Origin: Tannerella sp.
GTDB lineage: Bacteria; Bacteroidota; Bacteroidia; Bacteroidales; Tannerellaceae
Length of the DNA: 11,898 nucleotides
Assembly (NCBI GenBank): GCA_031289515.1
Contig: JAITPH010000224.1
Coordinates: 1-11,898 of the forward strand
Reading direction: 5' to 3'
This document shows, one piece after another, positions 1-7,906 of the stretch. Made by a program: the position numbers and the translations under genes. Position 1 is the first letter of the stretch. Each line of letters starts with the position of its first letter. The notes under the pieces were generated by a model that was not told where the DNA came from, made no database searches, and was given only the letters and a program-made list of their open reading frames with translations.

Positions 1-49
1 GGCGAAAATAAATTTGAAACTTATTTTGAAAAAAAATAACAAATAAGCA

Positions 50-78
50 TTGTGTTATCATTGAATTGACTACCTTTG
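50..78 (+). promoter_or_regulatory. Bacteroidota-type promoter of the bactofilin gene
   Basis: TACCTTTG at 71-78 matches the -7 consensus TAnnTTTG perfectly. The -33 element is weak: the best candidate is ATTG at 49-52, 18 nt upstream, against a consensus TTTG at about 20 nt. Transcription would begin near 83-87, giving a leader of about 25-30 nt before the ATG at 112. The call rests on the consensus alone. Confidence 0.55.
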
Positions 79-111
79 CCCAAAACAAATACATTAATCA
101 TACGATAAATC

Positions 112-516
112 ATGGCAAAAACATTTGAAGAACCCAGTGGAGGGTTGCATAACGTCCTTGCGACAGGCACGTTATTGACAGGAACGATAGTGACCGAATC
201 GGATTTTCGCGTAGACGGACGAGTAGACGGCGAAATTAATTGTAAAGGTAAAATTGTCATAGGAACCAAAGGGATCGTGAAAGGCAATATTACAACCGTA
301 AATGCAGAGATTTTCGGTACTATCGAAGGGTCTGTAAAAGCGTACGAGCGTCTTATTCTTAAATCGACGGCTGTTGTCAAAGGCGACATTTTTATCCAGA
401 CGCTCGAAATCGAACCCGGCGCATGTCTTAACGGCTCATGCACCATGTCCGGTAAAGAAGGCGTGACGGCTAATACCGGTTTCAATGCCGCCGCAAACGT
501 GCAGAAACCGAAATAG
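112..516 (+). CDS. Bactofilin (polymer-forming cytoskeletal protein)
   Basis: The 134-residue protein is a single bactofilin domain (formerly DUF583) with short flexible ends. Residues 20-112 show the repeating short beta-strand pattern of a right-handed beta-helix, with Gly, Val and Ile recurring at regular spacing (for example VDGRVDGEINCKGKIVIG, then GIVKGNI, AEIFGTIEGSV, STAVVKGDI). Bactofilins polymerise without nucleotide into filaments, often at the membrane, and act in cell shape or as scaffolds for peptidoglycan enzymes. No M23 peptidase or other usual partner is visible here, so the specific role is unknown. The ATG at 112 lies about 35 nt after a good -7 box. The stop is 5 nt from the end of the convergent malQ gene. 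Family assignment is strong; role is inference. Confidence 0.92.
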   Translation: MAKTFEEPSGGLHNVLATGTLLTGTIVTESDFRVDGRVDGEINCKGKIVIGTKGIVKGNITTVNAEIFGTIEGSVKAYERLILKSTAVVKGDIFIQTLEIEPGACLNGSCTMSGKEGVTANTGFNAAANVQKPK

Positions 517-521
517 CAGTA

Positions 522-3203
522 TTATCGTCCGTTTTCGGCTATCATTTCTTTTATTCTATTATTGAAACGGTCGGATTGCAACAACGTTTCCAGCGAGACG
601 TGCATCCGGTAACGCCAATAGTTTTCGGGATTTGCCGGGACGTTGATTCGTTCCGCATCCGCATCGTGGAATTTCATGCCGTCGTCTATGGCAAACCAGT
701 CCTGAAGCGGTATGATGACAAGTAAAGACGACGCTTCGAGATGTCGCCCGATTATCTTTTCGGCGATGGCGGACGTACATTTCGCAGGCGCTTCGCCTTC
801 GAGCCGAAGGACGTTGTTGTAGTATCGCTGCGTCTTTTCGCGGTTTTCTTTCCACCATGCGCGAATGGGATTCATATCGTGCGTCGAGGTCGTGAAAACC
901 GAACGGTACGGAAGTTTTGACGGCTCGCTAAATTCGCGGTCGTTGGTTTTGGGCGTCCGTTCAAGTTCGAGCGAGAATAATTGCAGTTCGTTCATCACTT
1001 CGTGCACCGAAGCGGGTATCATGCCGAGGTCTTCGCCGCAAACAAGCATATCCGTGCTTCCAATCAGGGGAGTGAGGCGTTTCAGCGCCGTCGCTTTCCA
1101 GAAATCGTTATGCCTGACAAAATAGAAATCGTGATACAATTTATCGAAGGCTTGTCTGTCGTTTTCGGATAGTTCTTTGTATATTAACGATTTATATGCA
1201 GAGATTCGAGGATGATAGCCACCGTCGCAATATGGGTCTTCGAGAAATAAGACCTCGTTTGCAACCTCCATCAATCCGTTCCTTAAAGCCAACGATTTTT
1301 TGTCGTCTTTCCCCTCGAAAATCCTTTTTATTTTCCTTTGCGTCGAGCATATCTCGTTCAAAACAAGGTGTTCGGCGTCGTCGCGGGTCAAGTATTTATT
1401 AATATCTTTGCGGTCAATGTCTCCGAACAGTTTGTGAACGGAATCGACATGTATGCGAGGCGCAGTCCACTGTCTGCCGAAACGGAAGCCGTAGTTTTCT
1501 ATTTCTTCTTTTCGCAATGGCAGGGCAGGTCTGAAATGACCGCATAACCCTTCGATATAGTCGCGCGGTATCTCCCAAATCCTGAAAAAACCAAGAATAT
1601 GGTCAATGCGGAAGCTGTCGAAGTAGTTGTTCAGTTTGCGGAAACGTTTTTTCCACCAAATGAAGCCGTCTTTCTCCATCACATCCCAGTTGTAAGTGGG
1701 AAACGACCAGTTCTGACCTGTTTCCGAGAAGTCGTCCGGCGGAGCGCCCGATTGTCCGTTCATATTGAAATAATCAGGCTCTGTCCATGCCTCTACGCTT
1801 TCGCGGTTTATCCCGATAGGTATGTCTCCTTTGAGAACTATCCTGTTTTGGCGGGCATATTGCGAGACAGCCTCAAATTGCTTGTGTAGTGCGTATTGGA
1901 TGAAAAAAACGTATGACAGTTCGTCGTATGCTTCGCTGTCGGGTCGGCAGAATTTTTCGGTTTTTTCGCGGTTATAATGCGCATAATCTCCCCATTTTGA
2001 GAAGTTTGACGTGTTGTATTTATCCCTGAGATACGAAAATGCCGCGTATTGGATGAGCCATTCCTTGTTTTTGGCTATAAATTCCTTGAAATCAATGTCT
2101 TTGAGTATGCTGTCCTTTTCCTGATTGAAATAGTCGCGGCAGTAAGCCGTCTTGTGTGTCTCAACCGATTGATAATCAACATATTCTTTTGAGTTCAGTT
2201 TCGCTTTTATTTTATTGTAATAATCGGCTTTCTTCCTGTCTTTCAGGTCGCCGAGCATTGTTGTATTGATATAAAGCGGATGAAGCGCGTATATCGAAAT
2301 GGCGCTGTAAGGATAAGAATCTTTCCATGAGTGCGTGCGCGTCGTGTCGTTCATCGGCAGAACTTGAATGAAGTGTTGTCCTGTAATTTTTGCCCAATCG
2401 ACAAGTTTTTTCAGGTCGCCTATATCGCCGATACCGAAGCCGTCGTCCGAACGAAGCGAAAAGACCGGAATCACCGAGCCGCACGTTTTCCACATCAGCG
2501 CAGGCTTCCGCAAAGGAATATCGTCAATAATAATACTTTCGTCGCTTCCCGGCGGAGTTTTTACGACGCGGTTTTCGCCTTCTTCCCAATAGCATAACGC
2601 CTTCGATTCGCTGTCCCGAACAATGAACTTGTATTCCAAGGGAAAAGAAATGCCGGCATAATCGAGGCGTATCTCCCACTGCGGGAAATTTTTGTCCGAC
2701 AATTGCAGCGCGCGGCAAGCGTCCCAATTACCGAGACAGGGCTGATTTCCAGCTATGGCTACGACCTGTTCGGGATATATTTCAGGCGCTTTGAGACGGA
2801 TGATGATGTTACCGTCCTTCGCAGTCTCCGTTCTATCGTTTCGGGCAAAAATATTTTTTGTAAAGGCTGACGTATAAAACGTTTTGTCGCCGTATTCCCC
2901 AAACCAATAGTCGTAAATGCAGTACGATGCGCCCCTGCTTTTGCCGTCGAAAGCGATGCGATGCGAAAATCCGGCGGCTTCGCCTGTTCGTTTACTGTCT
3001 TTATCCTCAAATATGTATCTGTATTTAAGTTCATTGACCGAATCCGGCAACTTCAGCGACAGACGCCATTCGCCGTCGCCGAAACAGCTCATTTCTTTGG
3101 CCAATCCGGCGATATCCGAGCCGAGTTCAGCACACGAGCCGGAAACAAAAAGTCGTTGCCCCCAGACAGTATTGTATTTAATATTAAATGTAATAGTCGT
3201 CAT
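522..3203 (-). CDS. malQ: 4-alpha-glucanotransferase, GH77, DPE2-like with two N-terminal CBM20-type modules
   Basis: The 893-residue protein moves glucosyl or maltooligosyl units between alpha-1,4-glucans. Residues 1 to about 110 and about 131-230 are two starch-binding (CBM20-like) modules; the second carries GNQPCLGNWD. The GH77 barrel starts near 241 (GSVIPVFSLRSDDGFGIGD). Catalytic residues are recognisable: nucleophile D534 in FRIDHILG, acid/base E724 in CGEDLG, and the third carboxylate D776 in STHDMNP. The 190-residue gap between nucleophile and acid/base is far longer than in the E. coli MalQ type (about 50). With the tandem CBM20 modules, this matches the plant cytosolic DPE2 architecture, whose members use maltose as glucosyl donor to a branched glucan. 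Glycogen or maltose metabolism is therefore the likely role. It begins 7 nt after nrdJ on the same strand, so co-transcription is probable. No signal peptide is seen, so it is likely cytoplasmic. Confidence 0.95.
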   Translation of the reverse strand: MTTITFNIKYNTVWGQRLFVSGSCAELGSDIAGLAKEMSCFGDGEWRLSLKLPDSVNELKYRYIFEDKDSKRTGEAAGFSHRIAFDGKSRGASYCIYDYWFGEYGDKTFYTSAFTKNIFARNDRTETAKDGNIIIRLKAPEIYPEQVVAIAGNQPCLGNWDACRALQLSDKNFPQWEIRLDYAGISFPLEYKFIVRDSESKALCYWEEGENRVVKTPPGSDESIIIDDIPLRKPALMWKTCGSVIPVFSLRSDDGFGIGDIGDLKKLVDWAKITGQHFIQVLPMNDTTRTHSWKDSYPYSAISIYALHPLYINTTMLGDLKDRKKADYYNKIKAKLNSKEYVDYQSVETHKTAYCRDYFNQEKDSILKDIDFKEFIAKNKEWLIQYAAFSYLRDKYNTSNFSKWGDYAHYNREKTEKFCRPDSEAYDELSYVFFIQYALHKQFEAVSQYARQNRIVLKGDIPIGINRESVEAWTEPDYFNMNGQSGAPPDDFSETGQNWSFPTYNWDVMEKDGFIWWKKRFRKLNNYFDSFRIDHILGFFRIWEIPRDYIEGLCGHFRPALPLRKEEIENYGFRFGRQWTAPRIHVDSVHKLFGDIDRKDINKYLTRDDAEHLVLNEICSTQRKIKRIFEGKDDKKSLALRNGLMEVANEVLFLEDPYCDGGYHPRISAYKSLIYKELSENDRQAFDKLYHDFYFVRHNDFWKATALKRLTPLIGSTDMLVCGEDLGMIPASVHEVMNELQLFSLELERTPKTNDREFSEPSKLPYRSVFTTSTHDMNPIRAWWKENREKTQRYYNNVLRLEGEAPAKCTSAIAEKIIGRHLEASSLLVIIPLQDWFAIDDGMKFHDADAERINVPANPENYWRYRMHVSLETLLQSDRFNNRIKEMIAENGR

Positions 3204-3210
3204 GCTGTTA

Positions 3211-5751
3211 CTAACCGCATTTCGAAGCTCCGCAGTTTGTGCATCTCAGGCATCCCTCCTGATAAACAAGCGTTTCCAATCCGCAGATGGGGCATTTTTC
3301 GCCTCTCGATTCCGAGCCGTCGGGCACGTATTGCTTCAGCGCGCGTTCGACGCCGTTTTTCCACGTATTGATGCTTTCGTCGTTAAGTTCCATGCCCTGT
3401 ACGAGCTTGATTACCTGATCAATAGGCATTCCGTATCGTAATACTCCGGAGATGAGTTTTGCATAATTCCAAAATTCGGGATTGAATTTGCCGTCCAGAC
3501 CTTCGATAGTCATCTTGTATCCGCGTTTGTTCTTGAACTGGAAATCGTAGTGTTTGCGTCCGTCGCCGTCATAACTTTTGATAATTGTGCCTTTGCCGAC
3601 ATTTTTCGGTAGCATGATGCCTTCTTCGTCGTCGGCAAGTCCGGTGAATATCTCGTAGGGACGTCCGTTGAGCAAGCCTACAAAAGCTATCCATTTCTCT
3701 TTTTTGTTCTGAAACTTGACTACGTCGGCTTCGAGTTCGCGCGGTCGCGTAGTCATTATTATAGGCGGGTCCATACATTCGACGTCTTTCTTTTTTTTGT
3801 CGGGAGTTATCGGGACGAGGACGCCCGAACGCGAGCCTTCGCGGTAGACGGTGCAGCCTTTGCAGCCGCATTTCCAAGCATGAATGTACAGTTCGTTTAC
3901 GAGTTCTTCGGTAGCGTCGAAAGGCAGGTTTATCGTGACGCTGATGGAATGGTCTACCCATTTCTGCATTCTGCCTTGCATGCTTACTTTCAGAAGCCAG
4001 TCCACATCGTCCGACGTCGCTTTGAAATAAGGCGATTCCTTCACCATTTCATCTATTTCTTCGGAGCTGTATTTTTTTGTCGGCGAATAGCCGTTTGCCA
4101 TCATCCATGTCACAAGTTTATGATGGAATACGGTATATTCTTCAAAAGCGTCTCCCGATTCGTCTACAAAGTCTACTCTCGAATTGGAATCGTTGGGATT
4201 TACTTTACGGCGTCTTTTGTAAACGAGTTTGAAGACCGGCTCGATGCCAGACGTTGTCTGCGACATCAGGCTTGTCGTTCCTGTCGGCGCTATTGTGAGG
4301 CAGGCGATGTTGCGGCGTCCGTAAGTTGTCATGTCCCTGTATAAGTCGGGGTTTGCTTCGCGCAGGCGGATGATGAACGGATTTTTTTCTTCCCTTTTTG
4401 CATCGTATACCTCGAAAGCGCCGCGTTCTTTAGCCATCAGAACAGACGAGCCGTAAGCCTCAAGCGCCAGCGTTTTCTGTACCTGTTCGGCAAAGTCGGT
4501 CGCTTCTTCCGTGCCGTAGCGGAGATTCATTGCTGCAATCATATCGCCTTCGGCGGTTATACCGACGCCCGTCCGGCGTCCCTGAAGCGTTTTTTTCTGT
4601 ATTTTCTCCCAGAGATCCTGTTCCGTATGCTTTATTTCATCCGATTCGGGGTCTGACTTGATTTTTTCAAGTATCTTTTCAATCTTTTCGGCTTCGAGGT
4701 CAATAATATCGTCCATGATTCGTTGAGCCAGAGCCACATGCTTTTTGAACAGTTTGAAGTCGAAATACGCTTCGGGAGTAAACGGATTTACCACGTAAGA
4801 ATAGAGATTGATAGCCAACAGGCGGCAACTGTCGTAGGGACAGAGCGGTATTTCGCCGCACGGATTGGTCGAAACGGTTTTGAATCCGAGGTCTGCATAA
4901 CAATCCGGAATAGATTCTTTAAGAATCGTATCCCAGAACAAGACTCCCGGCTCGGCCGATTTCCAAGCATTATGAATGATTTTCTTCCATAACTCCCTGG
5001 CGTTTACATCTTTCTGTGCCGAAGGCATTATCGAGTCAATAGGATATTGCTGTCTGTAAGGCGTTCCTTTTATCACGGCGTTCATAAATTCGTCGTCGAT
5101 TTTGACGGATACGTTTGCGCCTGTTACTTTGCCTTCGATCATCTTTGCGTCGATAAACGATTCGGAATCAGGGTGTTTGATGGATACGCTGAGCATTAGC
5201 GCGCCGCGTCGTCCTTCCTGCGCAACTTCGCGCGTAGAGTTCGAATAACGCTCCATGAACGGCACAAGTCCGGTCGATGTAAGAGCAGAGTTCTTCACAA
5301 TCGTATCTTTCGGGCGTACATGCGACAAATCGTGTCCTACGCCTCCGCGCCGCTTCATTAATTGTACCTGTTCCTCGTCTATGCGTATGATTGCTCCGTA
5401 AGAATCGGCATTTCCGTCGATTCCGATTACGAAACAGTTTGATAACGAGGATATTTGATAACTGTTGCCTATGCCTGTCATAGGACTTCCCTGAGGTATG
5501 ATATACTTGAACTTGTCAAATAAATCAAACAGTTCGTCTTCGGTAAGAGGATTGGGATACCTGTTTTCAATTCGACCAATCTCATGCGCCAGACGGCGGT
5601 GCATGTCTGCCGGATTTTTCTCGTAAATATTGCCAAAGCCGTCTTTGAGAGAATATTTATTCACCCATACTTTTGCGGCAAGTTCATCACCCGTGAAATA
5701 AGTCAGTGAAGCCTTGTATGCTTCGTCAAAGGAATAAGTTTTTGGACTCAT
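3211..5751 (-). CDS. nrdJ: Adenosylcobalamin-dependent (class II) ribonucleoside-diphosphate reductase
   Basis: The 846-residue enzyme reduces ribonucleotides to deoxyribonucleotides using a radical generated from AdoCbl, so it needs no NrdB subunit and works with or without oxygen. Counting from the ATG at 5751, the first redox cysteine is C106 (SLSNCF). The active-site set N296, C298, E300 lies in STNPCGE, and the partner cysteine C309 follows 11 residues after C298, a class II pattern. The C-terminus (820-845) has six cysteines in CPIC, CLRC, TNCG and SKC, a zinc-ribbon or redox tail that re-reduces the active site. No N-terminal ATP-cone is apparent, so allosteric activity control may be absent. 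An in-frame TTG at 5790 would add 13 residues, but it lies inside the -7 promoter box (5788-5795), so the ATG at 5751 is preferred. It is the first gene of a probable pair with malQ. Confidence 0.95.
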   Translation of the reverse strand: MSPKTYSFDEAYKASLTYFTGDELAAKVWVNKYSLKDGFGNIYEKNPADMHRRLAHEIGRIENRYPNPLTEDELFDLFDKFKYIIPQGSPMTGIGNSYQISSLSNCFVIGIDGNADSYGAIIRIDEEQVQLMKRRGGVGHDLSHVRPKDTIVKNSALTSTGLVPFMERYSNSTREVAQEGRRGALMLSVSIKHPDSESFIDAKMIEGKVTGANVSVKIDDEFMNAVIKGTPYRQQYPIDSIMPSAQKDVNARELWKKIIHNAWKSAEPGVLFWDTILKESIPDCYADLGFKTVSTNPCGEIPLCPYDSCRLLAINLYSYVVNPFTPEAYFDFKLFKKHVALAQRIMDDIIDLEAEKIEKILEKIKSDPESDEIKHTEQDLWEKIQKKTLQGRRTGVGITAEGDMIAAMNLRYGTEEATDFAEQVQKTLALEAYGSSVLMAKERGAFEVYDAKREEKNPFIIRLREANPDLYRDMTTYGRRNIACLTIAPTGTTSLMSQTTSGIEPVFKLVYKRRRKVNPNDSNSRVDFVDESGDAFEEYTVFHHKLVTWMMANGYSPTKKYSSEEIDEMVKESPYFKATSDDVDWLLKVSMQGRMQKWVDHSISVTINLPFDATEELVNELYIHAWKCGCKGCTVYREGSRSGVLVPITPDKKKKDVECMDPPIIMTTRPRELEADVVKFQNKKEKWIAFVGLLNGRPYEIFTGLADDEEGIMLPKNVGKGTIIKSYDGDGRKHYDFQFKNKRGYKMTIEGLDGKFNPEFWNYAKLISGVLRYGMPIDQVIKLVQGMELNDESINTWKNGVERALKQYVPDGSESRGEKCPICGLETLVYQEGCLRCTNCGASKCG

Positions 5752-5787
5752 CGTATATAATTTATATTTGTTATGTATTTCCGGGTG

Positions 5788-5819
5788 CAAAGTTAGGTAT
5801 ACTTTCCGATGTATCTAAA
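5788..5819 (-). promoter_or_regulatory. Bacteroidota-type promoter of nrdJ
   Basis: Read on the minus strand, TAACTTTG at 5795-5788 matches TAnnTTTG perfectly. TTTA at 5819-5816 is a 3-of-4 match to the -33 TTTG, with a 20-nt spacer. The expected transcript start near 5780-5785 leaves about 30 nt before the ATG at 5751. That is too short for a cobalamin riboswitch, so none acts through this promoter. Confidence 0.7.
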
Positions 5820-6059
5820 TTTTTTCAGAAAAAAAATTATCAACAGACGTAAAGTTTTCCAAGAATATTTGTAATATGCTTGTAATTAGCAAGATATAAA
5901 TTTGAATGGGTCAGAAAGTTGTCCAATAAAGAAAACTGCGATATTTTTGGCTTGAATTTTTCGGACAACATTTTGCTCTCCGACACTTCGATTGTTGTCC
6001 GAATGTTAAATTTGAGGTATCTGTTGTCGGCAAATATTTCTATAATAACCGTCCATTCG
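5796..6059. other. Divergent intergenic region between nrdJ and the fkbM-type gene
   Basis: This AT-rich stretch of about 260 nt holds no credible gene. It contains the inverted repeat at 5960-6003 and a further GTTGTCC at 5918-5924. TGTTGTC recurs at 6022-6028. TAAATTTGA occurs twice, at 5897-5905 and 6007-6015. Several TAnnTTTG matches on the plus strand (5897, 5942, 6007) mostly lack a well-spaced TTTG partner; 5942-5949 has GTTG 20 nt upstream and is the best of them. No riboswitch-like conserved sequence was recognised. Confidence 0.5.
5960..6003. repeat. 11-bp perfect inverted repeat, candidate operator
   Basis: TTCGGACAACA at 5960-5970 is the exact reverse complement of TGTTGTCCGAA at 5993-6003, with a 22-nt spacer. 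Arm centres are 33 bp apart, about three helical turns, which would put both arms on the same DNA face. The repeat lies about 57 bp upstream of the -33 element of the fkbM-type gene's promoter, so it is probably not transcribed from there and reads better as DNA binding sites than as an RNA hairpin. The binding protein is unknown. Confidence 0.5.
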
Positions 6060-6091
6060 TTTGCGAATTTGAATTTTTAATCACACCTTTG
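6060..6091 (+). promoter_or_regulatory. Bacteroidota-type promoter of the fkbM / DUF47 / pit operon
   Basis: TTTG at 6060-6063 is followed after exactly 20 nt by CACCTTTG at 6084-6091, a one-mismatch form of TAnnTTTG. The start of transcription would be near 6095-6098, giving a short leader before the coding start at 6111 or 6123. Confidence 0.6.
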
Positions 6092-6122
6092 CACTGTTTT
6101 TCCAACGAAAGTGATAAAGAAG

Positions 6123-7247
6123 ATGAATTTTATAGAGCTATTTAGTCCCAATGCGGTTGCTAACGACGTCGAAGTATTGGAATCGCTTAAAAGACAGGAG
6201 ATACCGGTCGTTATGTACGGCGCGTCGATTGACGTTGCAGACAGGATTGTAAAGAAGTTGTCGGCAAACGGAATTACGGTAGCGGCAGTTGCGTACGACG
6301 ACGAATCTCCGCTGATGACGGACGCGACGGCGCTCCTGAAGGATACTCCGACCATTCCCGCGAAAGAAATCGACCGCACATTTCCGGCTTGTAATGTCGT
6401 GCCCGGCTTTGTGAAGGCGTACGGAAACGTCGGCGGCGTAGCCGGAAAGTTCAAAAACGCCCGCTCGGTATCGTATCTTTCCGAAATATTCGACATGGAG
6501 ATTATTTCGCCTTCTTTCGTTTTGGAGAACAAGGCTTTTCTGGAGAATTTTTACAATAACTTGTCGGACCAACAGTCAAAAGATTCGCTTGTAGCCTATC
6601 TGATGAGCAAAACGCGGCAGGACATGAAGTATCTGCCTGCTGTTTTCGACAAGATACAGTATTTCCCGAAAGGCATATTTGCTCTTTCGGAAAAGGAATC
6701 GTATTTCGACTGCGGCGCTTTTACCGGAGATACCGTTATGGAATTTCTCAAGGCTACCGGTGGCCTGTACAGCCGAATCTGGGCGGCCGAGCCGGACAAA
6801 TCGAACTGCGAACGCCTGATAAAGTATGTCGAAGAGAGCAATCTGACAAATGTCACGGTAATAAATAAAGGTATATACGGCTCGGCGGGACAGCTTCCGT
6901 TCCGGGCCGACGGCAATATGCTTTCCATGATTACCGACGATTCCGACAGTTATATAGATGTAGATACGATAGACAACATTGTTGCCGGCGAACCGGTGAC
7001 ATATATAAAGATGGACGTCGAAGGCGCTGAACTGGAGGCTTTGAAAGGCGCCGAGCAGACCATCAGGAAATACAAACCCATTCTGGGCATAAGCATTTAT
7101 CACAGACAAAGCGACTTGACGGATATTCCCGCGTACATAAAAAAGATAGCGCCCGAATATGAATTTTATTTCAGAGTTCATAAGAAACTGGCGATAGATA
7201 CTGTTCTTTATGCCGTTGTTCCTGCGTCAAAACAAATAACCCTTTAA
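6123..7247 (+). CDS. FkbM-family SAM-dependent methyltransferase
   Basis: The C-terminal half is an FkbM-type methyltransferase. Counting from the upstream GTG at 6111, SAM-binding motif I is FDCGAFTGDT (199-208), an acidic loop AAEPD follows (225-229), and the family's IKMDVEGAE motif is at 299-307. FkbM enzymes are usually O-methyltransferases acting on natural products or sugars of surface glycans; the substrate here cannot be told. Residues up to about 190 form a separate domain with a Rossmann-like segment (VVMYGASIDVADRI, 33-46) whose function I do not recognise. The ATG at 6123 (374 aa) is preferred; the in-frame GTG at 6111 would give 378 aa and is not excluded. The DUF47 gene follows after 11 nt with no promoter visible between, so it probably heads that operon. 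No glycosyltransferases lie nearby, so the context does not name a pathway. Confidence 0.85.
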   Translation: MNFIELFSPNAVANDVEVLESLKRQEIPVVMYGASIDVADRIVKKLSANGITVAAVAYDDESPLMTDATALLKDTPTIPAKEIDRTFPACNVVPGFVKAYGNVGGVAGKFKNARSVSYLSEIFDMEIISPSFVLENKAFLENFYNNLSDQQSKDSLVAYLMSKTRQDMKYLPAVFDKIQYFPKGIFALSEKESYFDCGAFTGDTVMEFLKATGGLYSRIWAAEPDKSNCERLIKYVEESNLTNVTVINKGIYGSAGQLPFRADGNMLSMITDDSDSYIDVDTIDNIVAGEPVTYIKMDVEGAELEALKGAEQTIRKYKPILGISIYHRQSDLTDIPAYIKKIAPEYEFYFRVHKKLAIDTVLYAVVPASKQITL

Positions 7248-7258
7248 CAATTACCGAT

Positions 7259-7906
7259 ATGATCAATTCTTTTTTTAGTCGTTTCACGCCCAAAGAGGCT
7301 AAATTCTTTCCTTTGTTCAAGCAATTGGCGGAGGTAGCCGTAGAGGCGTCGGACTTGCTGATAGAATGTACGAAAACCGAAGTTCACGAACAACATGCTT
7401 CTTATTACAAGAAGATTAAAGATTGGGAGCGTCAAGGCGACATACTTTCGCACAAGATTTTCGACGATTTGAATTTGTCTTTTATCACTCCTTTCGACAG
7501 GGAAGACATTCACCAGCTGGCAATGCACATGGACGACGTCATAGACGGAATAAACAGTTCGGCCAAACGCATCGCCCTGTACAAGCCTAAAATCCTGCCC
7601 GAAAGCGCCGTACAGTTAGCCATGCTCATAAAAGAAGACGCCGTTTCTTTGAGCAGGATAACCGACGAGCTGGATTCGATAAAAAGCAATGCCGAAGTCG
7701 TAAAGGCATATTGCAAGGAACTGCACGACATAGAAAACAGGGCTGACGACGTATACGACTTCTTTGTAATGAAGCTCTTTGAAGAAGAAAAAGACAGTCG
7801 CGAACTGATAAAACTCAAGGAGATTCTGTATGAAATGGAGAAAACAACCGATATGGCGGAATATGTCGGCAAGATTGTAAGGACTATAATAGTGAAGTAC
7901 GCATGA
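7259..7906 (+). CDS. DUF47 / PhoU-like regulator of the PiT transporter
   Basis: The 215-residue, all-helical protein belongs to the DUF47 (PhoU-like) family, which commonly sits beside PiT phosphate transporters and is thought to modulate them. The E/D-rich helices that bind metal clusters in PhoU-type proteins are visible: E57-D61 in ERQGD, the run FDREDIHQLAMHMDDVID (79-96), IENRADDVYD (158-167) and EKTTDMAEYVGKI (194-206). Its stop overlaps the pit start by 4 nt (ATGA), indicating translational coupling and a joint function. It is predicted soluble and cytoplasmic, with no signal peptide. The ATG at 7259 is the natural start, 11 nt after the fkbM-type gene. Confidence 0.92.
   Translation: MINSFFSRFTPKEAKFFPLFKQLAEVAVEASDLLIECTKTEVHEQHASYYKKIKDWERQGDILSHKIFDDLNLSFITPFDREDIHQLAMHMDDVIDGINSSAKRIALYKPKILPESAVQLAMLIKEDAVSLSRITDELDSIKSNAEVVKAYCKELHDIENRADDVYDFFVMKLFEEEKDSRELIKLKEILYEMEKTTDMAEYVGKIVRTIIVKYA

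Noticed and set aside
21..485. 154-codon reading frame on the minus strand opposite the bactofilin
   Set aside because: It is the antisense shadow of a gene with clear bactofilin repeats and its own promoter; its product shows no recognisable domain.
508..538. CCGAAA / TTTCGG hairpin between the convergent bactofilin and malQ genes
   Set aside because: Only 6 bp with a long loop and no clean T-run on either side; too weak to call a bidirectional terminator.
5837..5845. TTATCAACA, a one-mismatch DnaA box upstream of nrdJ
   Set aside because: It is a single imperfect site in AT-rich DNA with no cluster and no other sign of an origin or DnaA control.
5897..6014. Extra TAnnTTTG matches at 5897, 5942 and 6007
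   Set aside because: Such octamers are expected by chance in this AT-rich DNA; two lack a correctly spaced TTTG and none leads directly to a coding start.
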